From Brachybacterium sp. YJGR34 (GTDB lineage Bacteria > Actinomycetota > Actinomycetes > Actinomycetales > Dermabacteraceae), in assembly GCF_003347015.1 (NCBI RefSeq), contig NZ_PNFB01000002.1, forward strand, positions 62,001 through 126,000: a DNA stretch of 64,000 nucleotides. Direction: 5' to 3'. The notes beneath the pieces are model-generated. The model ran no database searches. It was given only the letters and a program-made list of their open reading frames with translations, and was not told where the DNA came from. Shown piece by piece: positions 41,165 through 50,177 of the stretch; position 1 is the first letter of the stretch, and each line of letters begins with the position of its first letter. The position numbers were made by a program, and so were the translations under genes.

Positions 41165-43885
41165 TCACTCCTTCGCGGAAGCCTTCTTCGCGGGAGCCTT
41201 CTTCGCCGGGGCCTTCTTGCGCGTGGTGGTGCGCTTCGCGGCGGGCTTCTTGGCCGGCCCCTTGGCGCGCTTCTCCGCGAGCTTCTCGATCGCGACCTTC
41301 TCGGTGATCTCCTCGACCTTCTCCGTCGAGCGCAGCGAGACGTTGGTGGTTCCGTCGGTGATGTACGGGCCGAAACGGCCGTCCTTGATGACGATCGGCT
41401 TCTCGCTGGTGGGGTCGGTGCCGAGCTCCTTGAGCGGGGGCTTGGCGGCGGCCCGTCCGCGCGTCTTGGGCTGGGCGTAGATCGCCAGGGCCTGCTCGAG
41501 GGTGATCGAGAAGATCTGCTCCTCGGACTCCAGGGAGCGGGAGTCCGTGCCCTTCTTGAGGTACGGGCCGTAGCGGCCGTTCTGGGCGGTGATCTCGGTG
41601 CCGTCCTCGGTGGTTCCGACCACGCGCGGCAGGTGCAGCACCTTCAGCGCGTCCTCGAGGGTCACGGTGGACAGGTCCATCGACGCCAGCAGCGAGCCGG
41701 TGCGCGGCTTGGGCTGCTTGGACTTGGGGACCTTCTTGCCGCCGGTCTCCTCCGGCTCCGGGAGGACCTCGGTGACGTAGGGGCCGAAGCGGCCGTCCTT
41801 GGCGATGATCTCGTGCCCGGTCTCCGGATCGGTGCCCAGCACGCGGCCGTCGTCCTTGGCCCGCTCCAGGAGCTGCTCGCCGATCTCGACGGTCAGCTCG
41901 TCCGGGGCGATCTCGTCGTTGACGGGGGCGCGCTGCGGGGTGCCCCCCTCGACGAGCTCGCCGTTCTCGTCCCGCGCCAGGCGCTCGATGTAGGCGCCGT
42001 AGCGGCCCACGCGCAGGGTGATGCCGTCGCCGATCTCGATGCTGTTGATCGCCCGGGCATCGATGTCGCCGAGGTCGTCGACCATGGGCTTGAGGCCGAT
42101 GGGGCCGTCGGTCCCGTCGGAGAGGTAGAAGTTGCGCAGGTAGTCCGCGCGCCCCAGTTCGCCCTGGGCCATGCGGTCCAGCTGCTGCTCCATCTGGGCC
42201 GTGAAGTCGTAGTCGATGAAGGCGCCGAAGTGCTCCTCCAGCAGCCGCACCACCGCGAAGGCGGTCCAGCTGGGCACCAGCGCGGTGCCGCGGCGCAGCA
42301 CGTAGCCGCGGTCCTGGACGGTGGCGACGGTCGAGGCGTAGGTCGAGGGTCGGCCGATGCCGCGCTCCTCGAGGGCACGCACCAGCGAGGCCTCGGTGAA
42401 GCGCGGGGGCGGGGTGGTGGAGTGGCCGTCGGGCGTCAGCTCGCGGGTGGCCAGCTCCTGCCCCTCCTCCATCTGCGGCAGGCGCTTGTCCCCGGTCTCG
42501 TCGTTGCCGTAGCGGGAGGCGTCGCGCCCCTCCTCGTAGGCGGCGAGGAAGCCGCGGAAGGTGATCACGGTGCCGGCGGCGCGGAAGGTGGCGCGGCGGC
42601 CCTCGCGCTCCAGCAGCAGCTCGACCGTCGAGGTCGTGCCCTTGGCGTCGGCCATCTGCGAGGCGACGGTGCGCTTCCAGATCAGCTCGTAGAGGCGGAA
42701 CTCGTCCCCGGAGAGCTGCCCGGCGACCTCGGCGGGGGTGCGGAAGTGATCACCCGCGGGCCGGATCGCCTCGTGCGCCTCCTGCGCGGCCTGCGACTTG
42801 TTCTGGTAGTGGCGGGGCTTGTCCGGCACGTACTGCGCGCCGTACAGCTCCGCGGCCTGGGCGCGGGAGGCCCGGATCGCCTCGCCGGAGAGCGTCACCG
42901 AGTCGGTGCGCATGTAGGTGATGTAGCCGTTCTCGTACAGCGACTGCGCCACCCGCATCGCCTGGCGGGCGCCGAGGCGGAGCTTGCGCGAGGCCTCCTG
43001 CTGCAGCGAGGAGGTGGTGAAGGGCGCGGCCGGGCGGCGCGTGTAGGGCTTGGAGTCCAGCGCGGTCACGCGCGCCGGGGCGTCGGTCAGCGCCTCGACC
43101 AGGACCCGGGTCGACTCCTCGGTGAGCACGGTCGCCTCGGCGGCCTTCGGCTTCAGGGAGCCGTCGTCGGCGAAGTCGCTGCCGGTGGCGACGCGCGCGC
43201 CGTCCACGGTCGCGATCTTCGCGGTGAACTGCCCGCCGTCAGCGGCGAAGGTGCCGGTCACGTCCCAGTAGTCGGCGGCGACGAAGGCCATCCGCTCGCG
43301 CTCGCGCTCGACCACCAGCCGGGTGGCGACGGACTGCACGCGCCCTGCGGAGAGGGACGGCTTGATCTTGCGCCACAGCACCGGGGAGAGCTCGAAGCCC
43401 ACCAGGCGGTCCAGGATGCGGCGGGTCTCCTGGGCGTCGACCAGGTCGGTGTCGATCTCGCGGGTGTTCTCGAGCGCCCCGAGGATCGCGTCCCGGGTGA
43501 TCTCGTGGAAGACCATGCGCTTGACCGGGAGGCTCTTCTTGGGCTTGAGGGTCTCCAGCAGATGCCAGGCGATGGCCTCTCCCTCGCGGTCCTCATCGGT
43601 GGCGAGGTAGAGGGTGTCGGCGTCCTTGAGGGACTTCTTGAGGTCCGCGACCGTCTTCTTCTTGTCGGGGGAGACGATGTAGTACGGGTCGAAGTCGTTC
43701 TCGACGTCGACGCCGAACTTGCCGTACGGCCCCTTCTTCATCTCCGCGGGGAGGTCGCGGGGCACCGGGATGTCCCGGATGTGCCCCACCGAGGCCTTCA
43801 CGTCGTACTCATCGCCCAGGTATCGCCCGATGGTCCGCGCCTTCGCCGGGGACTCGACGATCACCAGATGCCGTCCGCCAGTCAC
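41165..43885 (-). CDS. topA: DNA topoisomerase I
   Basis: A 906-residue type IA topoisomerase that relaxes negative supercoils. The Toprim domain has LVIVESPAKARTI and the acidic DEDREGE; the active-site Tyr324 is in YITYMRTDS. Several C-terminal repeats with DGRFGPYVTE or NGRYGPYLKK are the actinobacterial type; there are no zinc fingers. The last 45 residues are a lysine/alanine-rich basic tail (KKAPAKKAPAKK), which in mycobacterial TopA promotes strand passage. GTG at 43885 follows GGAAGGA. Confidence 0.95.
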   Translation of the reverse strand: MTGGRHLVIVESPAKARTIGRYLGDEYDVKASVGHIRDIPVPRDLPAEMKKGPYGKFGVDVENDFDPYYIVSPDKKKTVADLKKSLKDADTLYLATDEDREGEAIAWHLLETLKPKKSLPVKRMVFHEITRDAILGALENTREIDTDLVDAQETRRILDRLVGFELSPVLWRKIKPSLSAGRVQSVATRLVVERERERMAFVAADYWDVTGTFAADGGQFTAKIATVDGARVATGSDFADDGSLKPKAAEATVLTEESTRVLVEALTDAPARVTALDSKPYTRRPAAPFTTSSLQQEASRKLRLGARQAMRVAQSLYENGYITYMRTDSVTLSGEAIRASRAQAAELYGAQYVPDKPRHYQNKSQAAQEAHEAIRPAGDHFRTPAEVAGQLSGDEFRLYELIWKRTVASQMADAKGTTSTVELLLEREGRRATFRAAGTVITFRGFLAAYEEGRDASRYGNDETGDKRLPQMEEGQELATRELTPDGHSTTPPPRFTEASLVRALEERGIGRPSTYASTVATVQDRGYVLRRGTALVPSWTAFAVVRLLEEHFGAFIDYDFTAQMEQQLDRMAQGELGRADYLRNFYLSDGTDGPIGLKPMVDDLGDIDARAINSIEIGDGITLRVGRYGAYIERLARDENGELVEGGTPQRAPVNDEIAPDELTVEIGEQLLERAKDDGRVLGTDPETGHEIIAKDGRFGPYVTEVLPEPEETGGKKVPKSKQPKPRTGSLLASMDLSTVTLEDALKVLHLPRVVGTTEDGTEITAQNGRYGPYLKKGTDSRSLESEEQIFSITLEQALAIYAQPKTRGRAAAKPPLKELGTDPTSEKPIVIKDGRFGPYITDGTTNVSLRSTEKVEEITEKVAIEKLAEKRAKGPAKKPAAKRTTTRKKAPAKKAPAKKASAKE

Positions 43886-43981
43886 GTTGCAGTGTCCTTC
43901 CTCGCCGCGTCACGTCGCGGCCCGTTCGCGGTGGCCGCTGGCCGGGGTGCACCGTTCGCACCCTCGGCGCTCGGCGACTGC

Positions 43982-44932
43982 TCACGGTACACGGTCGCCG
44001 GGACGGCCCCGGTGTGAGATCGGCGGGCGCAGCAGGAGCACCAGGGACATCCAGGCGGCCGCGCAGCCGGCGATCACCGCGGCCGTGGCCGCGAAGGCGT
44101 CGAGCTGCGCGGCGGCGTCCTCGAGGTCCAGCGGGCGCGGCAGGTTCGCGATGCCGAGCGCGCCGATCGCGAGCCCCGCCGCCCCGGCGAGCGCGAGCAC
44201 CGCGGCCGTCGCGATCTCGGCCGGCGGCGACGAGGCCGCGCCCACCCCCGGGCCGCCGCCGCGGCGCCGGCGCCCGTGGTCGGGACGCCGCGCGGCGCGG
44301 ACGAGACGGCGCCGGGCGGCGACCCCCTGCACCGCCAGCACCAGGAAGGTCCAGCCGGCCACGACGAGGAGACCGCCGACGACGTCGCTGGGACGATGCC
44401 AGCCCACCACGAGGGTGCCGATCCCGGCCGCGGCGGTCCACAGCGCACCCAGCGGGGCGAGCACCACCCGGGCGCGGCCGGAGGCCAGCACCAGCGCGAC
44501 CATCGCGGTCGCGGCGAGGGTGGTGTGCCCGGAGGGGAAGGAGTTCGGGGTGATCTCGATCCCCGGCCCCAGCGCCTCCCGGTCGACCAGCACGTGCTTG
44601 ATCAGCTGGGTGGTGAGGTTCGCGCCGAGGATCAGGACGGACAGCGGCAGCAGCAGGGCCGTGCGCCGCCGGAGCAGCACCAGCAGCACGGTGGCGGCGA
44701 GGAGAGCCCCGATCACCGGCATGCTGACGGTCTCGACCGCCAGCTCGGCGTACTGCGAGAGCGGGCCGTCATGGGCCTGCGCGCCGGAGAGCGTGAGCTG
44801 GTCCAGCCGCTGCCCGCTCGCGGTGCCCACCGCGGTCCGGGCCAGCAGCACGACCGCCGCGGCGCAGACGGCGGCGGCGAGCAGGGCCAGCAGGGGCCGG
44901 AGCCGCCCGCCGCCGGCGCCCTCGGCGCTCAC
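43982..44932 (-). CDS. PAP2-superfamily phosphatase, membrane protein
   Basis: A 316-residue polytopic protein. The phosphatase motifs are KHVLVDRE (motif 1), NSFPSGHTT (motif 2 with the general-acid His) and GWHRPSDVVGG (motif 3 with the nucleophilic His). Family members dephosphorylate lipid phosphates such as undecaprenyl pyrophosphate or phosphatidic acid at the outer face of the membrane. GTG at 44932 overlaps the methyltransferase stop (GTGA). Two additional helices follow the catalytic core. Confidence 0.87.
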   Translation of the reverse strand: MSAEGAGGGRLRPLLALLAAAVCAAAVVLLARTAVGTASGQRLDQLTLSGAQAHDGPLSQYAELAVETVSMPVIGALLAATVLLVLLRRRTALLLPLSVLILGANLTTQLIKHVLVDREALGPGIEITPNSFPSGHTTLAATAMVALVLASGRARVVLAPLGALWTAAAGIGTLVVGWHRPSDVVGGLLVVAGWTFLVLAVQGVAARRRLVRAARRPDHGRRRRGGGPGVGAASSPPAEIATAAVLALAGAAGLAIGALGIANLPRPLDLEDAAAQLDAFAATAAVIAGCAAAWMSLVLLLRPPISHRGRPGDRVP

Positions 44933-46527
44933 AGCGTCACCATCTGCGTGATCACCAGGTCGCGCACCGCGGGCAGCAGCCGCTCGCGGGCCTCGTCCTC
45001 GTCGGCGTCGGTGAGCGCGCAGACCGCGGCGAGGACCTGGCCGAGGGTGAGGGTCCCGTCCAGCGCCCCGACGGTCGCGGCCAGCAGCTGGTCCGCCGGC
45101 ACGGCACGCGCGAAGCCGGCGCCCTGCACGAGCTCGATGAGCATCGGGTCCCACTGCCCCGGGGTGAGGTGCCGCCGCTCGACGACGTCCGCGGCGCGCA
45201 CGGGACGGGTGCCGGCCAGGGCCGTGTCGTCCAGCGCGGCGAGGCGGTCCAGGGCGAGCATCCCGGCGCCGAGGTGCTCGGCGAGGGACCCGCTGCCGGT
45301 GCCCGCGATCCGCTCGGTGCGCAGCACCCCCGCGCGCTCGCCGGCCCCGTCGGCGGGGCGGCGCAGCAGCAGGTAGCCGAAGCCGATCGCGGCGACCCCG
45401 CGGGCCGCGAAGTCGTCGAGCCAGGCGCCCAGCAGGCCCGCCCAGCCCGGGTCGCGGTCGGTGAGGCCGCCGTCGCGGGCCCAGGTCTCCGCGTACTGCG
45501 CGGGATCCTCCTGCTCGCGCTGGATCACCCAGGCGTCCACGCCGTCGGCTCGCGCGTCCTCGAGCCAGGCGCGGGGATGCGCGTCCCACGGCTCCTCCTC
45601 GCCGATCTCCCAGTTGCCCAGCAGCACGGCGCGCCCTCCGGGGGCCAGATGGCCGGGCAGCGTGCGCAGCAGCTCGGCCAGCAGGGTGTCCCCGGCACGG
45701 CCGCCGTCGCGATAGGTCCAGCGGGTCCCGTCGTCCTCCGCGCCGCGCGGGGTGATGACGAAGGGCGGGTTGGAGACGATCAGGTCGAAGCGCTCCCCGG
45801 CGACCGGCTCCAGCAGCGAACCGCGGCGCAGCTCGATCTCCACGTCGTTGAGCGCGGCGTTGAGCGCGGCGAAGGCCAGCGCGCGCTCCGAGAGGTCGGT
45901 GGCCACCACGTGCTCGGCGTGCCGAGCGGCGTGCAGGGCCTGGATCCCGCTGCCGCAGCCGAGGTCCAGCACGCGCCCCACCCGCTCCCGCGGCGCGATC
46001 CGGGCCAGGGTCAGCGAGGCGCCGCCCACGCCGAGCACGTGCTCGCCGTGCAGGGCGCGCCCGGTGGCGAGCTCCGAGAGGTCCGAGGCGATCCACCAGG
46101 AGATCTCTCCGGCGTCGTCCCGCGCGGCATACGGGGTGAGGTCCACCAGCGCGCGCAGCGGGGTGTCCGGGTCGTCGGGGACGTGATCGTCGAGCCCGCG
46201 GGGGCCGGGGTCCGCGGCGGGGCCGACGAGGCCCGTCCGGAGCGCGCCGTCGACGCCGAGGGCGGGCAGGGCGGTCCCGACCCGGGAGCGCGGCACGACG
46301 CCCCCGAGGGCGAACAGCGTGAAGAGCACCGCGGCCGGGTCGTCGCTCCCGTGCAGGACGCGACGGGCGGGGACCGGGTCCTCGCGGCGGAGCGCGGCCA
46401 GCGGCACCGGGCCCAGCAGCTCCTCGGTGCGCTCGGCCGTGTAGGGGGCGGCCGCGAGGTCCGTGCGCAGGGCCGCGACCTCCTCGGGGGCGAGGCGCGG
46501 CGGCGCCGGGGGAGAGTCGGTCCTCAT
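44929..46527 (-). CDS. Class I methyltransferase with N-terminal domain (DUF7059-type)
   Basis: A 532-residue protein. About 150 N-terminal residues form an accessory domain, then a Rossmann methyltransferase with LDLGCGSGIQALHA (SAM) and SNPPF (NPPY-type motif), the signature of N5-glutamine or base N-methyltransferases (HemK, RlmG, TrmN6). A helical C-terminal domain of about 170 residues follows. The target is not known; related actinobacterial proteins are annotated as putative release-factor or rRNA methyltransferases. ATG at 46527 has a CACAAT seven bases upstream, possibly another leaderless -10. Confidence 0.8.
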   Translation of the reverse strand: MRTDSPPAPPRLAPEEVAALRTDLAAAPYTAERTEELLGPVPLAALRREDPVPARRVLHGSDDPAAVLFTLFALGGVVPRSRVGTALPALGVDGALRTGLVGPAADPGPRGLDDHVPDDPDTPLRALVDLTPYAARDDAGEISWWIASDLSELATGRALHGEHVLGVGGASLTLARIAPRERVGRVLDLGCGSGIQALHAARHAEHVVATDLSERALAFAALNAALNDVEIELRRGSLLEPVAGERFDLIVSNPPFVITPRGAEDDGTRWTYRDGGRAGDTLLAELLRTLPGHLAPGGRAVLLGNWEIGEEEPWDAHPRAWLEDARADGVDAWVIQREQEDPAQYAETWARDGGLTDRDPGWAGLLGAWLDDFAARGVAAIGFGYLLLRRPADGAGERAGVLRTERIAGTGSGSLAEHLGAGMLALDRLAALDDTALAGTRPVRAADVVERRHLTPGQWDPMLIELVQGAGFARAVPADQLLAATVGALDGTLTLGQVLAAVCALTDADEDEARERLLPAVRDLVITQMVTL

Positions 46528-46622
46528 GGCTACGATTGTGCCCCAGGCGCCTGGACCCGATCGGGAGACCAGGTGCAGGAGATGCACAGGTCCGGTGGGC
46601 GCGGGCGGGAAACGGGGAGCGG

Positions 46623-49076
46623 ATGCGGGCAGGACGGGCGGAGGAGCTCCTCGCCGACCTCTCGGCGCCGCCCACCCGGCGCACCTGTCTCACCCACCTC
46701 GAACGCCGTCCTGCCCGGGCGGGACGGCGCGGGGAGTTCCCCGAGTGGGTGGATCCGCGGCTGCTGCACCATCTGGCCGAACGGGGCATCACCGCGCCGT
46801 GGATCCACCAGGAGCAGGCCGCACGGCTCGCCCATGCGGGCCGCCACGCGGTGCTCGCGACCGCGACCGCCTCGGGCAAGTCCCTCGCCTACCTGCTGCC
46901 GGTCCTGACCTCCCTGGGCGCGCGCGAGCTCGACATCGAGGCGCCGCGGGCCACCGCCCTGTACCTCGCACCCACCAAGGCGCTCGCCGGGGACCAGCTG
47001 ACCAACATCACCGCGATGGCCGACGGCGCCGGGATCCGTGACGCCCGGGTGGCCCTCTACGACGGGGACACCCCCGCCGAGCAGCGGCGCTGGGTGCGGC
47101 GGCACGGCACCATGGTGCTCACCAATCCGGACATGCTGCACTTCGGCATCCTTCCCGGCCACGAGCAGTGGGCGCACTTCTTCCGGGCGCTGCGCTATGT
47201 GGTGATCGACGAGTGCCACAGCTATCGGGGCGTCTTCGGCAGCCACGTCGCGATGGTGCTGCGGCGCCTGCGGAGGATCGCCGCCCACTACCGGGCCTCG
47301 CCCACCTTCGTGCTGGCCTCGGCGACCACCGCGCATCCGGAGCTGTCCGCCGCCCGTCTGATCGGCGAGGACGTGACGGCCGTGACCGAGGACGGCTCCC
47401 CGCGCGCCGGGGTGACCATCGGGCTGTGGGAGCCGGGGACCCGCACCCGCGTCGACGGACGCGGCGATCCGGCGCACTGGACCGGCGGCGACCGCGCCGG
47501 GCCGTCCGACGGCGCCGAGGAGGACCCTTCGGCGGGGGCGCGGCGGAGCGAGGACCCCCTGCGCCGCTCCGCGACCAGCGAGGCCGCCGCCCTCCTCGCC
47601 GATCTCGTCGAGCGCGGCGTGCAGACCCTCGTCTTCGCGCGCTCCCGCCGCGGCGCGGAGCTGGTCTCCAGCGGCGCACGCCGCCTGCTCACCCAGAAGG
47701 CCGAGCACACGGCCGCGCCCGCTCTCGCCGCGCGCGCCGAGCGCATCGCCGCCTATCGCGGCGGCTACCTCGCCCGGGAGCGGAGGGAGCTCGAGGACGC
47801 CCTGCGCTCCGGCGAGCTGACGGCCCTGGCCTCGACGAACGCTCTCGAGCTGGGCATCGACATCGCCGGTCTCGACGCGGTCGTGGTCGCCGGCTGGCCC
47901 GGCACCCGCGCCTCGCTCTGGCAGCAGTTCGGCCGGGCCGGGCGGAAGCAGGACGCCGACGGCGGGGCGCTGGCCCTGTTCGTCGCCCGCGAGGACCCGC
48001 TGGACACCTACGTGGTCCACCATCCCGAGACGGTCCTCGGGGCGGAGGTCGAGGCCGCCGTGTTCGACCCTGCCAACCCGTACGTGATGACCCCGCACCT
48101 GTGCGCGGCGGCCTCCGAGCTCGCGATCCGCGACGGCGAGGAGGGCATCTTCGGCCCCACCGCCCGGGAGCTGCTGACCACCCTCGCCGCACGCGGCGTG
48201 CTCCGGCAGCGGGAGACGGGCTGGTACTGGACGCTGTCCGAGTCCGCGCACGAGCTCACCGACCTGCGCGGCAGCGGCGGCGAGCCGGTGCGGATCGTCG
48301 AGCGGTCCAGCGGCGCGCTGCTGGGGACGGTGGACGCCGCGAGCGCCCACACCCAGGTGCACGACGGCGCCGTCTACCTCCATCAGGGCGCCAGCTACGT
48401 CGTCGACCACCTGGACGTGGAGCAGGCGGTCGCCTTCGTCCATCGCGAGGACCCGCTGCACACCACCCATCCGCAGTCCGCCTCCACCCTGCGGATCCGG
48501 CAGGTCGACCGCGAGGTCGAGTGGGAGCAGGGGATCCGACTGTGCTTCGGCACCGTCGACGTCACCGACCAGGTCACCGGCTACCAGGTGCGGGACGTGT
48601 TCACCCAGGCCGTGCTGGCCCAGCACCCGCTCGACCTGCCGCCGCGCACCCTCACCACCAAGGCCGTGTGGTGGGTGATCCCGCAGGAGACCGCCGATGC
48701 CGCGGAGATCCCCGGCGAGGAGCTGCCCGGCGCGTTGCACGCCGCGGAGCACGCCGCGATCTCGATGCTGCCGCTGCTGGCGACGTGCGATCGCTGGGAC
48801 ATCGGCGGCCTCTCCGCGGCGCAGCACGAGGACACCGGTGCGCCGACGATCTTCGTCTACGACGGCGCGCCCGGGGGAGCGGGTTTCGCCGAGCGCGGCG
48901 CCGACGACGCCGCGGCCTGGGTGCGGGCGACCGCGGACATGATCGGCGACTGCCCCTGCGAGAGCGGCTGCCCCGCCTGCGTGGTCTCCCCCAAGTGCGG
49001 CAACGGCAACGAGCCGCTGTCCAAGCGGCAGGCCGAGCGGCTGCTCGCCCTGCTGCGCCCGCGCGCGGAGCACTGA
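46623..49076 (+). CDS. MrfA-like superfamily 2 helicase with zinc C-terminus
   Basis: An 817-residue DEAD/DEAH helicase. Motif I is ATATASGKS with Lys86, motif II DECH at 196-199, motif III SATT, motif VI QQFGRAGR. The C-terminal domain carries Cys777, Cys779, Cys783, Cys786 and Cys792, the four/five-cysteine zinc site of MrfA (formerly YprA), a 3'-5' DNA helicase for repair of mitomycin-type adducts. The partner nuclease MrfB is not nearby. The same helicase precedes the tad genes in Mycobacterium (Rv3649), as I recall. A GGGGAG ribosome-binding site fits ATG 46623. Confidence 0.9.
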   Translation: MRAGRAEELLADLSAPPTRRTCLTHLERRPARAGRRGEFPEWVDPRLLHHLAERGITAPWIHQEQAARLAHAGRHAVLATATASGKSLAYLLPVLTSLGARELDIEAPRATALYLAPTKALAGDQLTNITAMADGAGIRDARVALYDGDTPAEQRRWVRRHGTMVLTNPDMLHFGILPGHEQWAHFFRALRYVVIDECHSYRGVFGSHVAMVLRRLRRIAAHYRASPTFVLASATTAHPELSAARLIGEDVTAVTEDGSPRAGVTIGLWEPGTRTRVDGRGDPAHWTGGDRAGPSDGAEEDPSAGARRSEDPLRRSATSEAAALLADLVERGVQTLVFARSRRGAELVSSGARRLLTQKAEHTAAPALAARAERIAAYRGGYLARERRELEDALRSGELTALASTNALELGIDIAGLDAVVVAGWPGTRASLWQQFGRAGRKQDADGGALALFVAREDPLDTYVVHHPETVLGAEVEAAVFDPANPYVMTPHLCAAASELAIRDGEEGIFGPTARELLTTLAARGVLRQRETGWYWTLSESAHELTDLRGSGGEPVRIVERSSGALLGTVDAASAHTQVHDGAVYLHQGASYVVDHLDVEQAVAFVHREDPLHTTHPQSASTLRIRQVDREVEWEQGIRLCFGTVDVTDQVTGYQVRDVFTQAVLAQHPLDLPPRTLTTKAVWWVIPQETADAAEIPGEELPGALHAAEHAAISMLPLLATCDRWDIGGLSAAQHEDTGAPTIFVYDGAPGGAGFAERGADDAAAWVRATADMIGDCPCESGCPACVVSPKCGNGNEPLSKRQAERLLALLRPRAEH

Positions 49077-49093
49077 CGGCGCGGTCCCGCCGC

Positions 49094-49426
49094 TCACGGC
49101 AGGTCCGCCGGTCCGGGGCCGGCGCGCGAACGTGCCGTCGCCGCGGGCAGCGGGGCGGCCTCGACCCGGGTGCGCACCAGCACGTCCCACTCCCGCCGTG
49201 TGCAGCTGACCAGCTCGGCGCCGTTACGCGCGGCGACCTCCTCGGCGACGGCGCAGGGCCGGCCGGAGGCCGCGGCCAGCGCGTCCGCCCCGGCGAGGGA
49301 GGCCAGGTCCGCGGCGGTCTCCGCGCGGGCCTGGGCGAGCAGGCCGGCGCCCAGCAGCGACAGGGCCGCCGCGGCGGCCGCGCCGGCGCCGGACCAGGCC
49401 AGCACCGAGGCGGCCGAGGTGCTCAT
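49094..49426 (-). CDS. TadE-like minor pseudopilin (Rv3654c type)
   Basis: A 110-residue protein with one N-terminal hydrophobic helix (SVLAWSGAGAAAAAALSLLG) followed by RAETAADLASLAGADALAAA, the characteristic of the TadE-like proteins encoded in the helicase-tad neighbourhood. Two cysteines may form a disulfide. It would be a minor structural component of the Flp/Tad apparatus. Its start overlaps the preceding TadE stop (ATGA). Confidence 0.8.
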   Translation of the reverse strand: MSTSAASVLAWSGAGAAAAAALSLLGAGLLAQARAETAADLASLAGADALAAASGRPCAVAEEVAARNGAELVSCTRREWDVLVRTRVEAAPLPAATARSRAGPGPADLP

Positions 49427-49818
49427 GGTGCTCCTCCCTCGAGCAGATGCGGCTCCTGGCGGGCCACGGCGTCGGCCGAGAGCCGCCAGCTCGCTCCGGA
49501 CAGGACGCCGGCGGGCGCCTGCAGCGTCCGCGACGCCTCGACGCGCACCCAGGGTCCGGACCCCGAGATCTCGACCGCCGTGCCGTCCCCGCCGATCCGC
49601 TGCGCGACGGCGACCGCGGTGGCGGAGTCCTCCCCGCGGGCGAGCTCCCGGGCGGCGCCGCGCGCCGCGCTCTCGAGCCGCAGCTGGCCGGCAAGACCCG
49701 CACCGCACAGGAGGACCACCACGACCATCGCCACCACCACGGGCAGCACGATCGCCGTCTCCGCGGTGGCGGACCCCCGGTCGCCCCGCAGGCGGGACGA
49801 CCGGGCGGACCGCGTCAT
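49423..49818 (-). CDS. TadE-family pseudopilin
   Basis: A 131-residue TadE-like protein. After a short basic segment, RGSATAETAIVLPVVVAM is the prepilin-like cleavage and helix motif (Glu at +5 after the Gly), followed by a domain with ESAARGAARELARGED. TadE-type pseudopilins prime or extend Flp pili and are processed by the prepilin peptidase TadV, which is not in the window. The ATG shares one base with the flp stop (TGATG). Confidence 0.85.
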   Translation of the reverse strand: MTRSARSSRLRGDRGSATAETAIVLPVVVAMVVVVLLCGAGLAGQLRLESAARGAARELARGEDSATAVAVAQRIGGDGTAVEISGSGPWVRVEASRTLQAPAGVLSGASWRLSADAVARQEPHLLEGGAP

Positions 49819-50018
49819 CACAGCCCCTGGGACAGCGCCGAGGTGATGATCCCCAGCAGCATCTCGCGGACCTCGCCCGAGGCCAGCAGGGCGACCAGCA
49901 CGGCGGCGAAGCCGCAGGCGGCGAGCACCGTGATCGCGTACTCGGCCGTGGACGCCCCGGTCTCGTCCCGCAGCGCGGCCGCGAGGCGCCGGCGCATCCG
50001 GTTCTTCGTGGGATTCAT
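49818..50018 (-). CDS. Flp-type pilin (DUF4244)
   Basis: A 66-residue major pilin. A basic 18-residue leader ends in DETG, the likely cleavage site, followed by ASTAEYAITVLAACGFAAVL with Glu+5 and Tyr+6 of class IVb pilins. ATG at 50018 follows AAGGAGGAG three bases upstream; the longer frame to 50150 has no start signal. It is the building block of the Flp/Tad pilus. Confidence 0.88.
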   Translation of the reverse strand: MNPTKNRMRRRLAAALRDETGASTAEYAITVLAACGFAAVLVALLASGEVREMLLGIITSALSQGL

Positions 50019-50177
50019 GATCTCCTCCTTCATCGTCCGGACGGCGATCACCGTCCGTTCGCGGCACGGGCCGCGGGGGCCGGGGCGGCGGACGCCGTCC
50101 CGGGTGGCAGCCGCAGCTGCCCGCGCCGACCCGTGGCGGGGCCGGCGCACCGGGCTCTCGCCCGGTGGACTGCGTGC

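Noticed and set aside
39821-44017. 1398-codon open frame on the plus strand opposite topA and the sugar ABC genes
   Set aside because: It is a shadow of minus-strand genes in very GC-rich DNA; the translation is low-complexity Arg/Gly/His/Val and shows no domains, while the minus strand encodes clear TopA and ABC proteins.
46530-49190. 886-codon minus-strand frame opposite the MrfA-like helicase
   Set aside because: Antisense shadow; helicase motifs I, II, VI and the zinc cysteines are all on the plus strand.
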